A DNA stretch of 64,000 nt from Pseudohongiella nitratireducens (lineage in GTDB: Bacteria; Pseudomonadota; Gammaproteobacteria; Pseudomonadales; Pseudohongiellaceae), in the NCBI RefSeq assembly GCF_001642735.1, contig NZ_LWHM01000030.1, positions 1-64,000 of the forward strand, written 5' to 3'. Below the pieces are notes generated by a model. It was not told where the DNA came from. It was given only the letters and a program-made list of their open reading frames with translations, and did no database searches. Below, piece by piece: positions 9,662-19,074 of the stretch. How positions within the stretch are numbered: the first letter of the stretch is position 1; the number at the start of each line of letters is the position of its first letter. Both the position numbers and the translations under genes were made by a program.

Positions 9662-10195
9662 ATGAAAGGACGGAGCCCTATATTCCGTCTTTTGCTGGCA
9701 GGGCTGGCAGTTATTACACTGACTGCCACACTGCCAGCAACTTCTCCAGTTGCCCTGGCGCAGGACAGTGCCAGTTCACTGTTTGCGCCCAGCCAGCCAC
9801 GGTTTCTTGATGTCGATGAAGCCTTCCGCTACCACATCAACCTCAACTCCAGTGAACAGATAGCCATTCACTGGCAGATTGCCCCCGGGTATTACCTGTA
9901 TGCCGACAAATTTGCCGTCACATTATCCGCAGCAAACCAGGCAGACCAGGCGCCCGAGCTTCATATACCCCCCGGAAAACCTCATGTAGATGAGTATTTT
10001 GGCGCCGTTGAGGTCTTTTATGAACACGCGGTTCTAACCGTTGACCTGCCTCCAGCACTGGCTGGAAAAAACACAACCCTGCTGCTTAATTACCAAGGCT
10101 GCGCCGATGCAGGACTCTGCTACCCCCCGGAACAGCGCGAGATTGACATCTGGCACGCCCCCCAGGATCAAAAGTCAGAGAAAAACCACAATTGA
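9662..10195 (+). CDS. Stand-alone DsbD N-terminal (alpha) domain, periplasmic
   Basis: After a signal peptide (hydrophobic core about residues 10-33, cleavage near ALAQD) the protein matches only the periplasmic N-terminal domain of the disulfide reductase DsbD. The redox motif YQGCADAGLCYPPE, holding the two reactive cysteines, is intact near residues 148-161. Full DsbD (about 565 residues in E. coli) continues with eight membrane helices and a thioredoxin-like domain; none of that is here. The stop is followed by 104 bp and then aroQ. In pseudomonads full dsbD often sits directly before aroQ, so this appears to be a remnant or a specialised alpha-only protein. It starts 4 bp after the fabB stop. 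Confidence 0.85.
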   Translation: MKGRSPIFRLLLAGLAVITLTATLPATSPVALAQDSASSLFAPSQPRFLDVDEAFRYHINLNSSEQIAIHWQIAPGYYLYADKFAVTLSAANQADQAPELHIPPGKPHVDEYFGAVEVFYEHAVLTVDLPPALAGKNTTLLLNYQGCADAGLCYPPEQREIDIWHAPQDQKSEKNHN

Positions 10196-10299
10196 GAGGT
10201 GAAAAGCAGACTAAAATCTGCGAAAATGCATCCCTCAACAACAATTGAAGGTTATTCTGATCCAGCACACTCTGCTGCGCTGCATCTCAAAAACACTGT

Positions 10300-10746
10300 A
10301 TGGCAACGATTCTCGTTCTTCACGGCCCCAATCTGAATCTGCTAGGCACACGCGAGCCGGAGATTTACGGGCATGAAACCCTGGATGACATCAATGCCAG
10401 ACTCAGCAATTTTTGCCTTTCAGCAGGCCATCACCTGCTCCACCTGCAAAGCAACGCGGAATACGAACTCATTGAACGTATCCACGATGCCCGCCAGGAA
10501 GGCATCAATTTTATAATCTTCAACCCGGCTGCATTGACGCACACCAGCGTGGCGTTGCGTGATGCTTTGTTGAGCGTCGGCATTCCATTTATTGAAGTGC
10601 ACCTGTCCAATGTTCACCAGCGTGAATCATTCAGGCACCACTCCTATTTCTCGGACATTGCAGTCGGCACCATTACGGGGCTGGGATCCATGAGCTATGA
10701 CCTGGCCCTTCAGGCGGCACTCAACCGCCTGACTGACACCCACTAA
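10300..10746 (+). CDS. aroQ: Type II 3-dehydroquinate dehydratase
   Basis: AroQ dehydrates 3-dehydroquinate to 3-dehydroshikimate in the shikimate pathway. [16 protein letters not shown] with the active-site Tyr, [29 protein letters not shown] and [17 protein letters not shown] are all present. At 148 residues it matches the type II family. No ribosome site is obvious before the ATG. It heads the aroQ-accB-accC group. Confidence 0.96.
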   Translation: MATILVLHGPNLNLLGTREPEIYGHETLDDINARLSNFCLSAGHHLLHLQSNAEYELIERIHDARQEGINFIIFNPAALTHTSVALRDALLSVGIPFIEVHLSNVHQRESFRHHSYFSDIAVGTITGLGSMSYDLALQAALNRLTDTH

Positions 10747-10776
10747 TAACTACGAAATATACCAAGAGACCGAACT

Positions 10777-11238
10777 ATGGATATCAGAAAAGTAAAAAAA
10801 CTCATCGAGTTACTTGAATCCTCTGACGTTGCTGAAATAGAGATAAAAGAAGGTGAAGAAGCGGTAAGAATCAGCCGCGGCAGCTCGGTCAACCAGGCAG
10901 CACCTGCCCAATACCAGGCACCAGCACCAGCAGCGCCAGCACCCGCCGCAGCACCTGCTCCGGTAGCCAGCGAGCCAGCCAGCACGGCTGACAGTGCTCC
11001 AACTGGCAATGCTGTGAAATCCCCCATGGTTGGCACGTTTTATCGCTCCCCTTCACCAACATCTTCTCCTTTTGTTGAAGTGGGCCAGCATGTTAAGGCT
11101 GGTGATGTTATTTGTATCATTGAAGCCATGAAAATGATGAACCAGATCGAAGCCGACCATGCCGGTGTAGTGGAAGCCATACTGGTTAAAGATGGCGAGC
11201 CTGTAGAGTTCGACCAGACACTTGTTACTATTTCCTAA
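10777..11238 (+). CDS. accB: Biotin carboxyl carrier protein of acetyl-CoA carboxylase
   Basis: AccB carries the biotin that moves carboxyl groups between AccC and AccAD, the first committed step of fatty acid synthesis. The biotinylated lysine lies in [10 protein letters not shown] near residue 118. A short N-terminal helix region is followed by an Ala/Pro-rich linker (about residues 45-75) and the biotinyl domain. Length 153 is standard. It precedes accC with a 12-bp gap to the preferred accC start. Confidence 0.97.
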   Translation: MDIRKVKKLIELLESSDVAEIEIKEGEEAVRISRGSSVNQAAPAQYQAPAPAAPAPAAAPAPVASEPASTADSAPTGNAVKSPMVGTFYRSPSPTSSPFVEVGQHVKAGDVICIIEAMKMMNQIEADHAGVVEAILVKDGEPVEFDQTLVTIS

Positions 11239-11250
11239 AGGTTGTCGCAC

Positions 11251-12594
11251 ATGCTAGAAAAAGTATTGATCGCCAACCGCGGCGAAATCGCCCTTCGCAT
11301 CCTGCGGGCATGTAAGGAGCTGGGCATAAAAACGGTCGCTGTACACTCAAGCGCCGACAAAGACCTGATGCACGTTCGCCTGGCCGATGAATCGGTTTGT
11401 ATCGGCCCCGCCAGTGCAGCTCAGAGTTATTTGCACGTACCCGCCATCATCAGTGCCACCGAGGTAACCGACGCTGTAGCGATTCACCCCGGCTATGGCT
11501 TCCTGTCCGAGAACGCTGACTTTGCCGAGCAGGTAGAGCGCAGCGGTTTCACTTTTATCGGCCCACGAGCTGAAACCATTCGTCTGATGGGCGACAAGGT
11601 TTCTGCTATCGAAGCGATGAAGAAAGCAGGTGTACCGACGGTTCCAGGTTCGGACGGCCCACTGGACGGCAACAGCGAACGTACGCTGTCTATTGCCCGT
11701 GAGATTGGCTACCCGGTTATCATCAAGGCTGCTGCCGGTGGCGGTGGTCGCGGCATGCGAGTCGTTCACGAAGAGTCAGCGCTGCTCAAAGCGATTTACG
11801 TCACGCAGTCTGAAGCAAAAGCCGCCTTTGGCAATGACACGGTGTACCTGGAAAAATTCCTGCAAAACCCGCGTCACGTTGAAATCCAGGTGATCGGTGA
11901 TGGCCAGGGCAATGCCATTTATCTGGGTGATCGCGACTGCTCCATGCAGCGCCGCCACCAGAAAGTTGTGGAAGAAGCACCAGCACCCGGCATCCCGGAT
12001 GACGTCCGCAAGGAAGTCATGGAGACCTGTGTTAAAGCCTGTGAAATGATGAAATACCGAGGCGCCGGCACACTGGAATTCCTTTACGAGGACGAGCGCT
12101 TCTATTTCATTGAAATGAATACGCGAGTTCAGGTTGAGCACCCTGTGACTGAAATGGTGACTGGCATCGACATCGTCAAGGAGCAACTGCTGATTGCCTC
12201 CGGCCAGCCATTGTCTGTCAAACAGGAAGACATCAATATCAAAGGACACTCATTTGAGTGTCGGATCAATGCAGAAGACCCGAACACCTTTATGCCTTCA
12301 CCTGGCAAGATTGATCTTTTCCATGCACCTGGTGGCAACGGAATACGGGTCGACTCACACATTTATAGCGGCTACACAGTACCGCCATTCTATGACTCAC
12401 TGATTGCCAAACTGATCAGTTTCGGCTCTTCGCGCGAAGAAGCACTGCTTCGCATGCAAAATGCGCTGGACGAGATTCTGATTGACGGCATCAAAACCAA
12501 TATCGCACTGCATAAAGACATTCTGCGCGACAAGAACTTCCAGCGCGGCGGTGTCAACATTCACTACCTGGAAAAAATGCTGGGCGAAAAGTAA
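11251..12594 (+). CDS. accC: Acetyl-CoA carboxylase, biotin carboxylase subunit
   Basis: AccC carboxylates biotin on AccB using ATP and bicarbonate. I chose the ATG at 11251, giving [17 protein letters not shown], the usual family N-terminus; the frame also has a TTG at 11242. AAAGG precedes it. The ATP-grasp glycine loop [11 protein letters not shown], the catalytic region [17 protein letters not shown] and RINAEDP are intact. Length 447 matches E. coli (449). Confidence 0.97.
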   Translation: MLEKVLIANRGEIALRILRACKELGIKTVAVHSSADKDLMHVRLADESVCIGPASAAQSYLHVPAIISATEVTDAVAIHPGYGFLSENADFAEQVERSGFTFIGPRAETIRLMGDKVSAIEAMKKAGVPTVPGSDGPLDGNSERTLSIAREIGYPVIIKAAAGGGGRGMRVVHEESALLKAIYVTQSEAKAAFGNDTVYLEKFLQNPRHVEIQVIGDGQGNAIYLGDRDCSMQRRHQKVVEEAPAPGIPDDVRKEVMETCVKACEMMKYRGAGTLEFLYEDERFYFIEMNTRVQVEHPVTEMVTGIDIVKEQLLIASGQPLSVKQEDINIKGHSFECRINAEDPNTFMPSPGKIDLFHAPGGNGIRVDSHIYSGYTVPPFYDSLIAKLISFGSSREEALLRMQNALDEILIDGIKTNIALHKDILRDKNFQRGGVNIHYLEKMLGEK

Positions 12595-12601
12595 GTCAAA
12601 G

Positions 12602-12628
12602 CAGGCCCGGCCGCTCTGGCCGGGCCTG
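12602..12628. terminator. Strong hairpin between accC and prmA
   Basis: CAGGCCCGGCC and GGCCGGGCCTG form a perfect 11-bp GC-rich stem with a 5-base loop. No T-run follows on either strand, so it is not a standard intrinsic terminator. It may protect the accBC transcript 3' end or attenuate entry into prmA. Confidence 0.55.
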
Positions 12629-12657
12629 AACTCTATATTACCTCAGAGGACGGCGCC

Positions 12658-13536
12658 ATGCCCTGGCAACAGATCAAGGCTCGCATTACTGACACCGAAG
12701 CAGAACATATGGAACAACTGTTTCAATCGCTTGGTGCTGTATCTGTCAGCTTTCTGGATGCTGAAGACGAAGCTGTCTTTCAACTTGAGCCTGGCGCCAC
12801 CCCTTTGTGGCAGCAAACCCTGCTAAGTGCCTTGTTCGAAGAAGACACGCCTATCGATGAAATCCTTCTGACCTTAAAATCTGCCAGTCGCTTGTCGGAT
12901 GAAGACCTGGTGGTTGAAACCATCGAAGACCAGGACTGGGAGCGTGCCTGGATGGATGAATTCAAACCCATGAAATTTGGCGAGCGCCTCTGGATCTGTC
13001 CCAGCTGGACGTCACCGCCAGACGAATCTGCCGTCAATGTCCGGCTCGACCCGGGACTGGCATTTGGCTCGGGCACACACCCAACCACCGCCCTCTGCCT
13101 TGAGTGGCTTGATGGCGAGCCTGTAAGCGGGAAAACGGTTATTGATTACGGTTGCGGCTCAGGCATTCTGGCAATCGCTGCCGCATTGCTGGGAGCAAAA
13201 CGGATTATTGGTGTTGATAACGACCCGCAAGCCGTTACGGCCACAGAAAGCAACCGCCAGGAAAATGGCATTGATGCTGCTGTACTGACCGCGCACTTAC
13301 CCGGCGAAGCCCATGAGCCTGCAGATATCGTCATTGCCAACATTCTCTCTGGTCCGCTTGTTGAACTGGAACCCATCCTGTCGTCTCTGACGAAGCCCAA
13401 TGGCAAACTGGTTTTATCCGGCTTACTTGACGAGCAAAGCCAGGCACTGATCAACGCCTATGCTGATGACTTTGACATGGAACCACCTGTCGTTCGTGAT
13501 GGCTGGGCCCGCATCGTAGGCACCCGCCGGGCATAA
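12658..13536 (+). CDS. prmA: Ribosomal protein L11 methyltransferase
   Basis: PrmA trimethylates L11 using S-adenosylmethionine. The N-terminal substrate-recognition domain (residues 1 to about 95, including EDQDWERAWMDEFKP) is followed by DPGLAFGSGTHPTT and the SAM-binding VIDYGCGSGILAIAA. The NPPY-type position reads VIANILSGPL, as in the PrmA family. Length 292 is standard. AGAGGA precedes the ATG. Confidence 0.96.
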   Translation: MPWQQIKARITDTEAEHMEQLFQSLGAVSVSFLDAEDEAVFQLEPGATPLWQQTLLSALFEEDTPIDEILLTLKSASRLSDEDLVVETIEDQDWERAWMDEFKPMKFGERLWICPSWTSPPDESAVNVRLDPGLAFGSGTHPTTALCLEWLDGEPVSGKTVIDYGCGSGILAIAAALLGAKRIIGVDNDPQAVTATESNRQENGIDAAVLTAHLPGEAHEPADIVIANILSGPLVELEPILSSLTKPNGKLVLSGLLDEQSQALINAYADDFDMEPPVVRDGWARIVGTRRA

Positions 13537-13544
13537 TCAAGCAC

Positions 13545-14156
13545 ATGTGGACAATTATTGAGGACAAAGAGAAGCCGGCTACGCCGCTTCCGGAAATAGA
13601 CCAAGCCATTGAACTGCAGGAAGAGCAACGGCCACGACCAGGGTTGCGCAAACAGCTTGTTTATTTCATTGCAGTGATCGCACTCGGTCTGATTCTGTTC
13701 TTACAATGTTTGATTCACTTCACGCAAACCGTTATTGCTGTGCCATTGTTGCGACAGCCTGTGGTCTGGACCTGCCAGGTTTTTGAATGCCAGGTTCCCA
13801 TCAGACAACGTCCTGATGACTGGTTAATCACCACCTCCAGCATGGCTCATCACCCGGATTTTCAGAAAGCCTGGCGCCTGGAGGCAGAGCTCCAACATCA
13901 AGGTAATCAGGCAATCTCACTCCCTGCTGTACTGGTGACCTTTTATGATCGCCAGGGTGACGCTGCCGGCGCCAGGCGTTTTACCCCTGCAGAATACCAG
14001 GACAAGATAGCGTCAAACACCACATCCGGGGGCCATGCACAGGAGTGGCAACCAGGCTCTATGGTTTCCCTGGTGTTGGATATTGTTGATCCAGGCACTG
14101 GCCTGCCTAATTTTGATATCACACTGGCACCCCTTCCTGAAGAGGTATTGCCATGA
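13545..14156 (+). CDS. DUF3426 membrane protein
   Basis: A 203-residue protein with one membrane helix (about 36-58, LVYFIAVIALGLILFLQ) and a C-terminal DUF3426 domain. Homologues between prmA and dusB usually begin with a four-cysteine zinc ribbon followed by a long acidic linker. Here the N-terminus has no such ribbon and starts directly with about 35 charged residues. The function is unknown. The ATG of dusB overlaps its stop (ATGA), so the two are translationally coupled. Confidence 0.7.
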   Translation: MWTIIEDKEKPATPLPEIDQAIELQEEQRPRPGLRKQLVYFIAVIALGLILFLQCLIHFTQTVIAVPLLRQPVVWTCQVFECQVPIRQRPDDWLITTSSMAHHPDFQKAWRLEAELQHQGNQAISLPAVLVTFYDRQGDAAGARRFTPAEYQDKIASNTTSGGHAQEWQPGSMVSLVLDIVDPGTGLPNFDITLAPLPEEVLP

Positions 14157-15139
14157 CTCAGCCTTTCAGCCTTGGCAAGTACGAGCTTGACTGCCCGGTC
14201 ATTCTGGCACCGATGGTTGGCGTCAGCGACCTGCCATTTCGCGAGATATGCAAACAGCAAGGCGCCACCCTGACAATCGCCGAAATGGTGCCGGCAGACA
14301 CGTCTGTGTGGCATACCGAAAAAAATCGCTTACGCATGAAACGCTCCGGACGAACCGGCCCCGACATTGTGCAAATTGCCGGCTTTGATCCCGAGATGAT
14401 GGCTGAAGCGGCACGACAGAACGTTGAACTTGGTGCCGAAGTGATTGATATCAACATGGGTTGCCCGGCTAAAAAAGTATTAAAACGCGCCTCCGGCTCC
14501 GCCCTGCTTCAGGATCCGGAACTGGTAGAGAGTATATTACGTGCAGTGGTTTCTGCCGTAGACGTTCCGGTCACACTGAAAACCCGGACAGGCTGGAGCC
14601 GGACCATGCGCAACGGCAGGGACATTGCGAAAATTGCCGAAGACTGCGGCATCACCATGCTCAGCATTCACGGCCGCACGCGTGAATGCCGCTTTGTCGG
14701 CGAAGTCGAATACGACACCATCGCGGAAATCAAACAGGCTGTCAGCATCCCGGTCATCGCTAACGGAGACATCAACACACCGGAACAGGCCAAACGCGTC
14801 CTCGAATATACTGGCGCGGACGGCGTCATGATCGGCCGTGCCGCACAGGGGCAGCCCTGGATATTCCGGCAAATCAATGAATTTCTGAAAACCGGCACAG
14901 CCAGTCTGTCACCTGAACCTGAGCAGATAAGCACGCTGATGCAGGATCACATTCGTGCATTGCATGCCTTTTACGGCGATTTCAAAGGCGCGCTCTTTGC
15001 CCGTAAACACATAGACTGGTACAGTAAAGTGCTTCCCGGCGGGGAGCCGCTCAAGGCCCGGTTTATGAGCAGCAAGGACGCAAGCGAACAACGAGACATG
15101 CTGTCGAACTATCACGAACAGATTCCCAACCTGACCTGA
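14153..15139 (+). CDS. dusB: tRNA-dihydrouridine synthase B
   Basis: DusB reduces uridine to dihydrouridine in the tRNA D loop with FMN. The FMN-binding start LAPMVGVSDLPFR, the catalytic Cys in INMGCPAKKV (about 103), KTRTGW, IHGRTR, IPVIANGDI and GVMIGRAAQGQPW are all present. Length 328 is typical. It directly precedes fis (5-bp gap), the classic dusB-fis operon of gammaproteobacteria. Confidence 0.96.
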   Translation: MTQPFSLGKYELDCPVILAPMVGVSDLPFREICKQQGATLTIAEMVPADTSVWHTEKNRLRMKRSGRTGPDIVQIAGFDPEMMAEAARQNVELGAEVIDINMGCPAKKVLKRASGSALLQDPELVESILRAVVSAVDVPVTLKTRTGWSRTMRNGRDIAKIAEDCGITMLSIHGRTRECRFVGEVEYDTIAEIKQAVSIPVIANGDINTPEQAKRVLEYTGADGVMIGRAAQGQPWIFRQINEFLKTGTASLSPEPEQISTLMQDHIRALHAFYGDFKGALFARKHIDWYSKVLPGGEPLKARFMSSKDASEQRDMLSNYHEQIPNLT

Positions 15140-15144
15140 GATTC

Positions 15145-15435
15145 ATGAGCCCAAAGCCTACAGCACCCAACATGCCCCCTATGGAACCACTCAGCCTGAG
15201 ACAGGCCGTCGAACGCTCAATGGCGTTATACCTTGCCGACGTTGAGGACGATGACGACCTGGTTACCAATTTGTATGACCTCGTCCTGCGTGAAGTGGAG
15301 CTGCCCCTGATACAGTCAGTGCTCAACTTCACCAATGGTAATCAAAGCCGGACTGCTACCATGCTGGGCCTCAATCGTGGTACTCTACGCAAGAAAATGA
15401 AACTTTATGGACTGGACTCGACAAATCGTCGCTGA
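15145..15435 (+). CDS. fis: DNA-binding protein Fis
   Basis: Fis is a nucleoid protein that bends DNA and activates rRNA and tRNA promoters. The C-terminal helix-turn-helix GNQSRTATMLGLNRGTLRKK is nearly identical to the family. The N-terminal part, including LYDLVLREVELPLIQSVL, forms the dimer core. Length 96 against 98 in E. coli. It is co-transcribed with dusB. It could act on the tRNA-Thr promoter in this window, but I did not identify a site. Confidence 0.96.
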   Translation: MSPKPTAPNMPPMEPLSLRQAVERSMALYLADVEDDDDLVTNLYDLVLREVELPLIQSVLNFTNGNQSRTATMLGLNRGTLRKKMKLYGLDSTNRR

Positions 15436-15494
15436 TCGGTTCTGTTTCCCTTCCAGACCCAACAATTTCTTAACTACAGATCATTAATTAGCCT

Positions 15495-17066
15495 ATGTCT
15501 ATTGAGAACGCTGCTGTTATCCGACGCGCACTGATCAGTGTGTCGGACAAAACCGGCATTGCCGAATTTGCCCGCGACCTGCACCAGGCAGGTGTTGAAA
15601 TTCTCTCCACCGGCGGCACCTATCGCCTGCTGCGCGAAGAGAACATCCCCGCCATCGAGATTGCCGACTACACTGGCTTTCCCGAAATGATGGATGGGCG
15701 TGTCAAAACCCTGCACCCGAAAGTCCACGGCGGCATTCTGGCGCGTCGCGACATTGACGCCGAGGTCCTCAAAGCCAACGAGATACCGACTATCGACCTG
15801 ATTGTCGTCAATCTCTACCCCTTTGAAGCGACCGTGGCCAACCCCAACTGTGATCTGGCGACCGCGATTGAAAACATTGATATCGGCGGTCCGACCATGT
15901 TGCGTGCGGCGGCCAAGAACCATGCCTGGGTCACTGTGATCACAAACCCACAGGATTACAGCCGCGTTCTTGATGAGATGAAGGCAAACCAGGGCGCCGT
16001 ATCCGGGCAGACCCGTTTCGACCTGGCTGTGGCAACATTCGAACATACAGCGGCTTACGATGGCGCCATTGCCAATTACCTGGGCAAGACAGTCACCGAA
16101 AACGCCTTCCCACGCACTTACAGCTCCCAGTTCAGCAAGAAGCAGGACCTGCGCTATGGTGAGAACCCGCACCAGCAAGCCGCTTTCTATGTGGAGAAAA
16201 GCCCACAGGAAGCCAGCGTCAGCACTGCTGTTCAGCACCAGGGTAAAGAGCTTTCCTACAACAACATTGCCGACACTGATGCCGCACTGGAATGTGTCAA
16301 AAGCTTCAGTGAACCGGCCTGCGTCATCGTCAAGCACGCCAACCCTTGCGGTGTGGCCGTAGCTGACAATATTCAGGCTGCCTATCAGCTGGCTTTCCAG
16401 ACTGACCCGACATCTGCATTCGGTGGCATCCTGGCCTTTAACCGCGAACTGGATGCGGATACCGCTCAGGCCATCGTTGATCAGCAGTTCAGCGAAGTCA
16501 TTATTGCCCCCAGTGTCAGCGATGCAGCCCTGCAGGTGCTGGCTGCCAAGAAAAATGTTCGCGTGTTGTCCAGCGGCCAGTGGCCAGATAAACCATTGCC
16601 AGCCTGGGACTATAAACGCGTCAATGGCGGCTTGCTGGTTCAGGATCGTGACATCCATCAGGTCAGCCAGGGTGACCTGAAAGTTGTCAGCAAGCGCGCA
16701 CCCACTGACCAGGAGACAGCTGACCTGATGTTTGCCTGGACAGTGGCCCAGTTTGTTAAATCAAACGCCATCGTTTACTGCAAAAACCAGCAAACCATTG
16801 GCGTTGGCGCTGGCCAGATGAGCCGTGTTTACAGCGCTCGTATTGCTGCCATCAAGGCAGAAGACGAAAACCTGCAGGTGGAAGGATCAGTGATGGCATC
16901 CGATGCTTTCTTCCCCTTCCGCGATGGTATCGATGCAGCTGCTAAAGCTGGCATTACTGCTGTTATCCAGCCTGGTGGCTCAATGCGTGATGAAGAGGTT
17001 ATTGCCGCCGCTGATGAAGCGGGCATGGCCATGGTATTCACTGGCATTCGCCATTTCCGTCACTGA
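15495..17066 (+). CDS. purH: Bifunctional AICAR formyltransferase / IMP cyclohydrolase
   Basis: PurH carries out the last two steps of IMP synthesis. The N-terminal cyclohydrolase domain begins [12 protein letters not shown] and includes [19 protein letters not shown]. The AICAR transformylase domain contains the catalytic Lys-His in [12 protein letters not shown] and [12 protein letters not shown]. Length 523 is close to E. coli (529). purD follows 15 bp later, so the two are an operon. Confidence 0.97.
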   Translation: MSIENAAVIRRALISVSDKTGIAEFARDLHQAGVEILSTGGTYRLLREENIPAIEIADYTGFPEMMDGRVKTLHPKVHGGILARRDIDAEVLKANEIPTIDLIVVNLYPFEATVANPNCDLATAIENIDIGGPTMLRAAAKNHAWVTVITNPQDYSRVLDEMKANQGAVSGQTRFDLAVATFEHTAAYDGAIANYLGKTVTENAFPRTYSSQFSKKQDLRYGENPHQQAAFYVEKSPQEASVSTAVQHQGKELSYNNIADTDAALECVKSFSEPACVIVKHANPCGVAVADNIQAAYQLAFQTDPTSAFGGILAFNRELDADTAQAIVDQQFSEVIIAPSVSDAALQVLAAKKNVRVLSSGQWPDKPLPAWDYKRVNGGLLVQDRDIHQVSQGDLKVVSKRAPTDQETADLMFAWTVAQFVKSNAIVYCKNQQTIGVGAGQMSRVYSARIAAIKAEDENLQVEGSVMASDAFFPFRDGIDAAAKAGITAVIQPGGSMRDEEVIAAADEAGMAMVFTGIRHFRH

Positions 17067-17081
17067 TTCAGGGGTAGCAAG

Positions 17082-18374
17082 ATGAAAGTACTGGTATTGG
17101 GCAGTGGCGGGCGCGAGCACGCCCTGGCCTGGAAACTGGCTCAGTCTGCTGAGGTAGACCAGGTGTTTATCGCACCCGGTAACGCCGGCACGGCAACCGA
17201 GCCTGGCATGCAGAATGTGGCTATTGATCCCATGGATTTCGCCGCACAGGTCGAGTTTGTCAAGCAGGAAAATGTTGAGCTGACGGTCGTCGGCCCGGAG
17301 GCTCCTCTGGTGGCCGGCGTCGTGGACTACTATGAAGAACGTGGCTTGAAATGTTTTGGCCCCCGCCAGGGCGCTGCCCAGTTGGAAGGGTCAAAGGCAT
17401 TTACCAAAGACTTTCTGGCTCGACACAATATACCAACAGCCAGCTACCAGAATTTCACGGATGCTGAAGCTGCGATAGCCTATGTCAAAGCGCAAGGCAC
17501 GCCAATCGTCATCAAGGCTGACGGCCTGGCAGCGGGCAAAGGCGTGATCATTGCCCAGTCCCAGGAAGAAGCAGAAACCACCATCCGTGACATGCTCTCC
17601 GGCAACAGCTTCGGCGATGCCGGCAGCCGCGTGGTCATCGAGACTTTCCTGCAAGGTGAAGAAGCCAGTTTTATTGTCATGGTTGATGGTAAAAATATCC
17701 TCCCCATGGCAACCTCGCAGGATCACAAAGCCCGCGATGAAGGTGACAAAGGTCCTAACACCGGCGGCATGGGAGCCTACTCGCCAGCGCCAGTGGTCAC
17801 GCAGGCGGTACACGATCGCATCATGCAAGAAGTCATAGAGCCCACCGTGGCGGGTATGGCAGCAGAAGGCAACGACTATACCGGCTTCCTTTATGCCGGG
17901 CTGATGGTGTCTCCGGATGGCGCAGTCAATGTGATTGAGTTCAACTGTCGCTTTGGCGACCCGGAGGCACAGCCTGTCATGATGCGCCTGCAAAGTGATC
18001 TGGCTGCCTTATGCCTATCAGCTATTGATGGCACACTGGACAAACAACAGACAGAATGGGATTCTCGTGCCTCGATAGGCGTGGTGCTCGCCAGTGGTGG
18101 TTATCCTGGCAGCTACGCCAAAGGTAATGCCATTTCCGGCCTGGATGCGGCAGCCGAACTGCCTGGTAAAGTCTTTCATGCAGGCACCAAAGTTGATGGC
18201 GAAGACATCGTCACCAGCGGCGGTCGCGTACTTTGTGCAGTTGCGCTGGGCGACAGCGTCTCTGAAGCTCAAAGCGCTGCGTACCGTCTGGTGGACAGCA
18301 TTGACTGGAAAGACGTTTATTATCGTCGAGATATTGGCCATCGCGCCATTGCTCGGGAAAAGACTGCCAGTTAA
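17082..18374 (+). CDS. purD: Phosphoribosylamine-glycine ligase
   Basis: PurD joins glycine to phosphoribosylamine in purine synthesis. The N-terminus MKVLVLGSGGREHALAWKL, ATP-grasp segments IKADGLAAGKGVI and DHKARDEGDKGPNTGGMGA, and EFNCRFGDPEAQ are diagnostic. Length 430 matches the family. It is the second gene of purHD. Confidence 0.97.
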   Translation: MKVLVLGSGGREHALAWKLAQSAEVDQVFIAPGNAGTATEPGMQNVAIDPMDFAAQVEFVKQENVELTVVGPEAPLVAGVVDYYEERGLKCFGPRQGAAQLEGSKAFTKDFLARHNIPTASYQNFTDAEAAIAYVKAQGTPIVIKADGLAAGKGVIIAQSQEEAETTIRDMLSGNSFGDAGSRVVIETFLQGEEASFIVMVDGKNILPMATSQDHKARDEGDKGPNTGGMGAYSPAPVVTQAVHDRIMQEVIEPTVAGMAAEGNDYTGFLYAGLMVSPDGAVNVIEFNCRFGDPEAQPVMMRLQSDLAALCLSAIDGTLDKQQTEWDSRASIGVVLASGGYPGSYAKGNAISGLDAAAELPGKVFHAGTKVDGEDIVTSGGRVLCAVALGDSVSEAQSAAYRLVDSIDWKDVYYRRDIGHRAIAREKTAS

Positions 18375-18413
18375 GACAGACCGTTAACGTTTCAGAAAGG
18401 TTTCGAGGTTCCG

Positions 18414-19064
18414 ATGAGTTCAAACGGCACACAGCACAGCCTGGCAGACCGGCTTATTCTGCAACTGGATCAGGCGCTGCATACGCTGGTTCCAGGCAGT
18501 AGCACCGCATCGCGCCCTTCGCCTGCCACCCAGGTTGAAGACAGCGGGATGAGTGATGCCGAGAGAAAAGCAGCCGCTGGACTGATGCGCATCAACCATA
18601 CTGGTGAGGTTTGTGCTCAGGCGCTGTATCAGGGGCAAGCGCTGACAGCTCGACTGCCTGATGTTCGTGAAAGCATGAATCATGCAGCCAGCGAAGAGAT
18701 TGATCACTTATCCTGGTGTGAAGACCGGTTGGGCGAGCTGGAAAGCCGCCCCAGTGTTTTCAACCCTGCATTCTACGCCATGTCTTTTGGCGTCGGCGCA
18801 GCGGCAGGCCTGATTGGGGATAAATGGAGCCTCGGCTTTGTTGGCGAAACCGAGCGGCAGGTATGTGACCACCTCGAATCACATTTAACCCAGTTACCCG
18901 CCCAGGATACTCGCAGCCGCAAAATTCTGGAGCAAATGATTGTCGATGAGCGGGAGCATGGCGATGCCGCCATGGCTGCTGGCGGTGCTGAACTGCCAGC
19001 CCCGGTTCGAACAGGCATGAAACTGATGGCCAATGTCATGAAGTCTGTAACCCGCCGGTTATAA
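18414..19064 (+). CDS. coq7: 3-demethoxyubiquinol 3-hydroxylase (Coq7/UbiF-type)
   Basis: Coq7 is a diiron hydroxylase that adds the last hydroxyl group in aerobic ubiquinone synthesis. The carboxylate and His ligands appear as [39 protein letters not shown] and [10 protein letters not shown], the spacing expected for the Coq7 four-helix bundle. Length 216 fits proteobacterial members. It is followed 10 bp later by ubiB, also a ubiquinone gene, which supports an operon. Confidence 0.95.
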   Translation: MSSNGTQHSLADRLILQLDQALHTLVPGSSTASRPSPATQVEDSGMSDAERKAAAGLMRINHTGEVCAQALYQGQALTARLPDVRESMNHAASEEIDHLSWCEDRLGELESRPSVFNPAFYAMSFGVGAAAGLIGDKWSLGFVGETERQVCDHLESHLTQLPAQDTRSRKILEQMIVDEREHGDAAMAAGGAELPAPVRTGMKLMANVMKSVTRRL

Positions 19065-19074
19065 GGATGACGCA

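Noticed and set aside
15474..16658. 394-codon open frame on the minus strand.
   Set aside because: It is fully antisense to purH, which is intact and highly conserved; no protein family recognisable.
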